DNA of 22,490 nt, taken from positions 1 through 22,490 of the forward strand of contig UQKD01000032.1 of the NCBI GenBank assembly GCA_900541585.1, given 5' to 3'. Under the pieces are notes generated by a model. It ran no database searches, was not told where the DNA came from, and was given only the letters and a program-made list of their open reading frames with translations. Below, in pieces: positions 22,477-22,490 of the stretch. Numbering within the stretch: position 1 is the first letter of the stretch; every line of letters starts with the position of its first letter. The translations under genes and the position numbers were made by a program. This DNA comes from an uncultured Alistipes sp. (GTDB taxonomy: Bacteria > Bacteroidota > Bacteroidia > Bacteroidales > Rikenellaceae).

Positions 22477-22490
22477 AAAACACCTTGCGG

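Larger units (their letters stand above)
22165..22490. other. Gene-free end of window
   Basis: These 326 bp upstream of fabI contain short open frames but none with a recognisable product or start context. I see a fabI -7 box, a G9 homopolymer (about 22443-22451) and a 10-bp hairpin. Confidence 0.45.

Noticed and set aside
1..22490. CRISPR array
   Set aside because: No series of regularly spaced direct repeats was seen. The repeats present are isolated hairpins.

Overview
The window looks like a high-GC member of the Bacteroidales, most likely Alistipes or another Rikenellaceae genus. The evidence is Bacteroidetes-type promoters (TTTG, about 20 nt, TAnnTTTG), a DUF4290 protein, a DUF4492 protein ahead of cydAB, a Bacteroidetes-type tyrosine recombinase, and a GC-rich chromosomal backbone. 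The genus is an inference from family content and base composition; no marker gene that would settle it is present.

Region 1 (1 to about 3817) is the AT-rich end of an integrated mobile element. It holds a superfamily-2 helicase-like gene framed at its start and stop codons by two inverted copies of a dyad site (arm CGCACTTA, 21 nt spacer, arm TAAGTGCG). It also holds a tyrosine recombinase broken into two overlapping reading frames, and an unusual 13-bp inverted repeat enclosing a tRNA T-loop-like core. The element abuts the 3' end of an initiator tRNA-Met gene (3818-3890, minus), the probable integration target. The rest of the element and its far attachment site would lie left of the window.

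Region 2 (4021-9420, minus) is a tight six-gene operon of heterodisulfide-reductase-like proteins: HdrC-like, HdrB-like, a short HdrA-like flavoprotein, a second HdrC-like ferredoxin, a fused membrane-cytochrome/HdrD-like protein, and a small two-helix membrane protein. Together they look like an electron-transfer complex joining a cytosolic flavin/Fe-S module to the quinone pool. The physiological donor and acceptor are not evident from sequence.

Region 3 (9581-13573, minus) carries folA (dihydrofolate reductase), a small exported protein, thyA, lpxH (lipid A biosynthesis) and a thioredoxin-fold lipoprotein lacking its CxxC motif. A DUF4290 gene (13636-14334, minus) follows.

Region 4 holds a divergent sigma-54 activator-like protein with a shortened receiver and no DNA-binding tail (14526-15668, plus). 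It is followed by three copies of a hairpin repeat, then a HAD phosphatase (gph-like) overlapping an NhaC-type Na+/H+ antiporter (minus). A 348-bp gene-free spacer rich in hairpins comes next.

Region 5 (18263-21240, plus) is the cytochrome bd quinol oxidase operon: DUF4492 small membrane protein, cydA, cydB. It ends at a bidirectional terminator facing fabI (enoyl-ACP reductase, minus). The final 326 bp contain no convincing gene, only a dispersed hairpin repeat.
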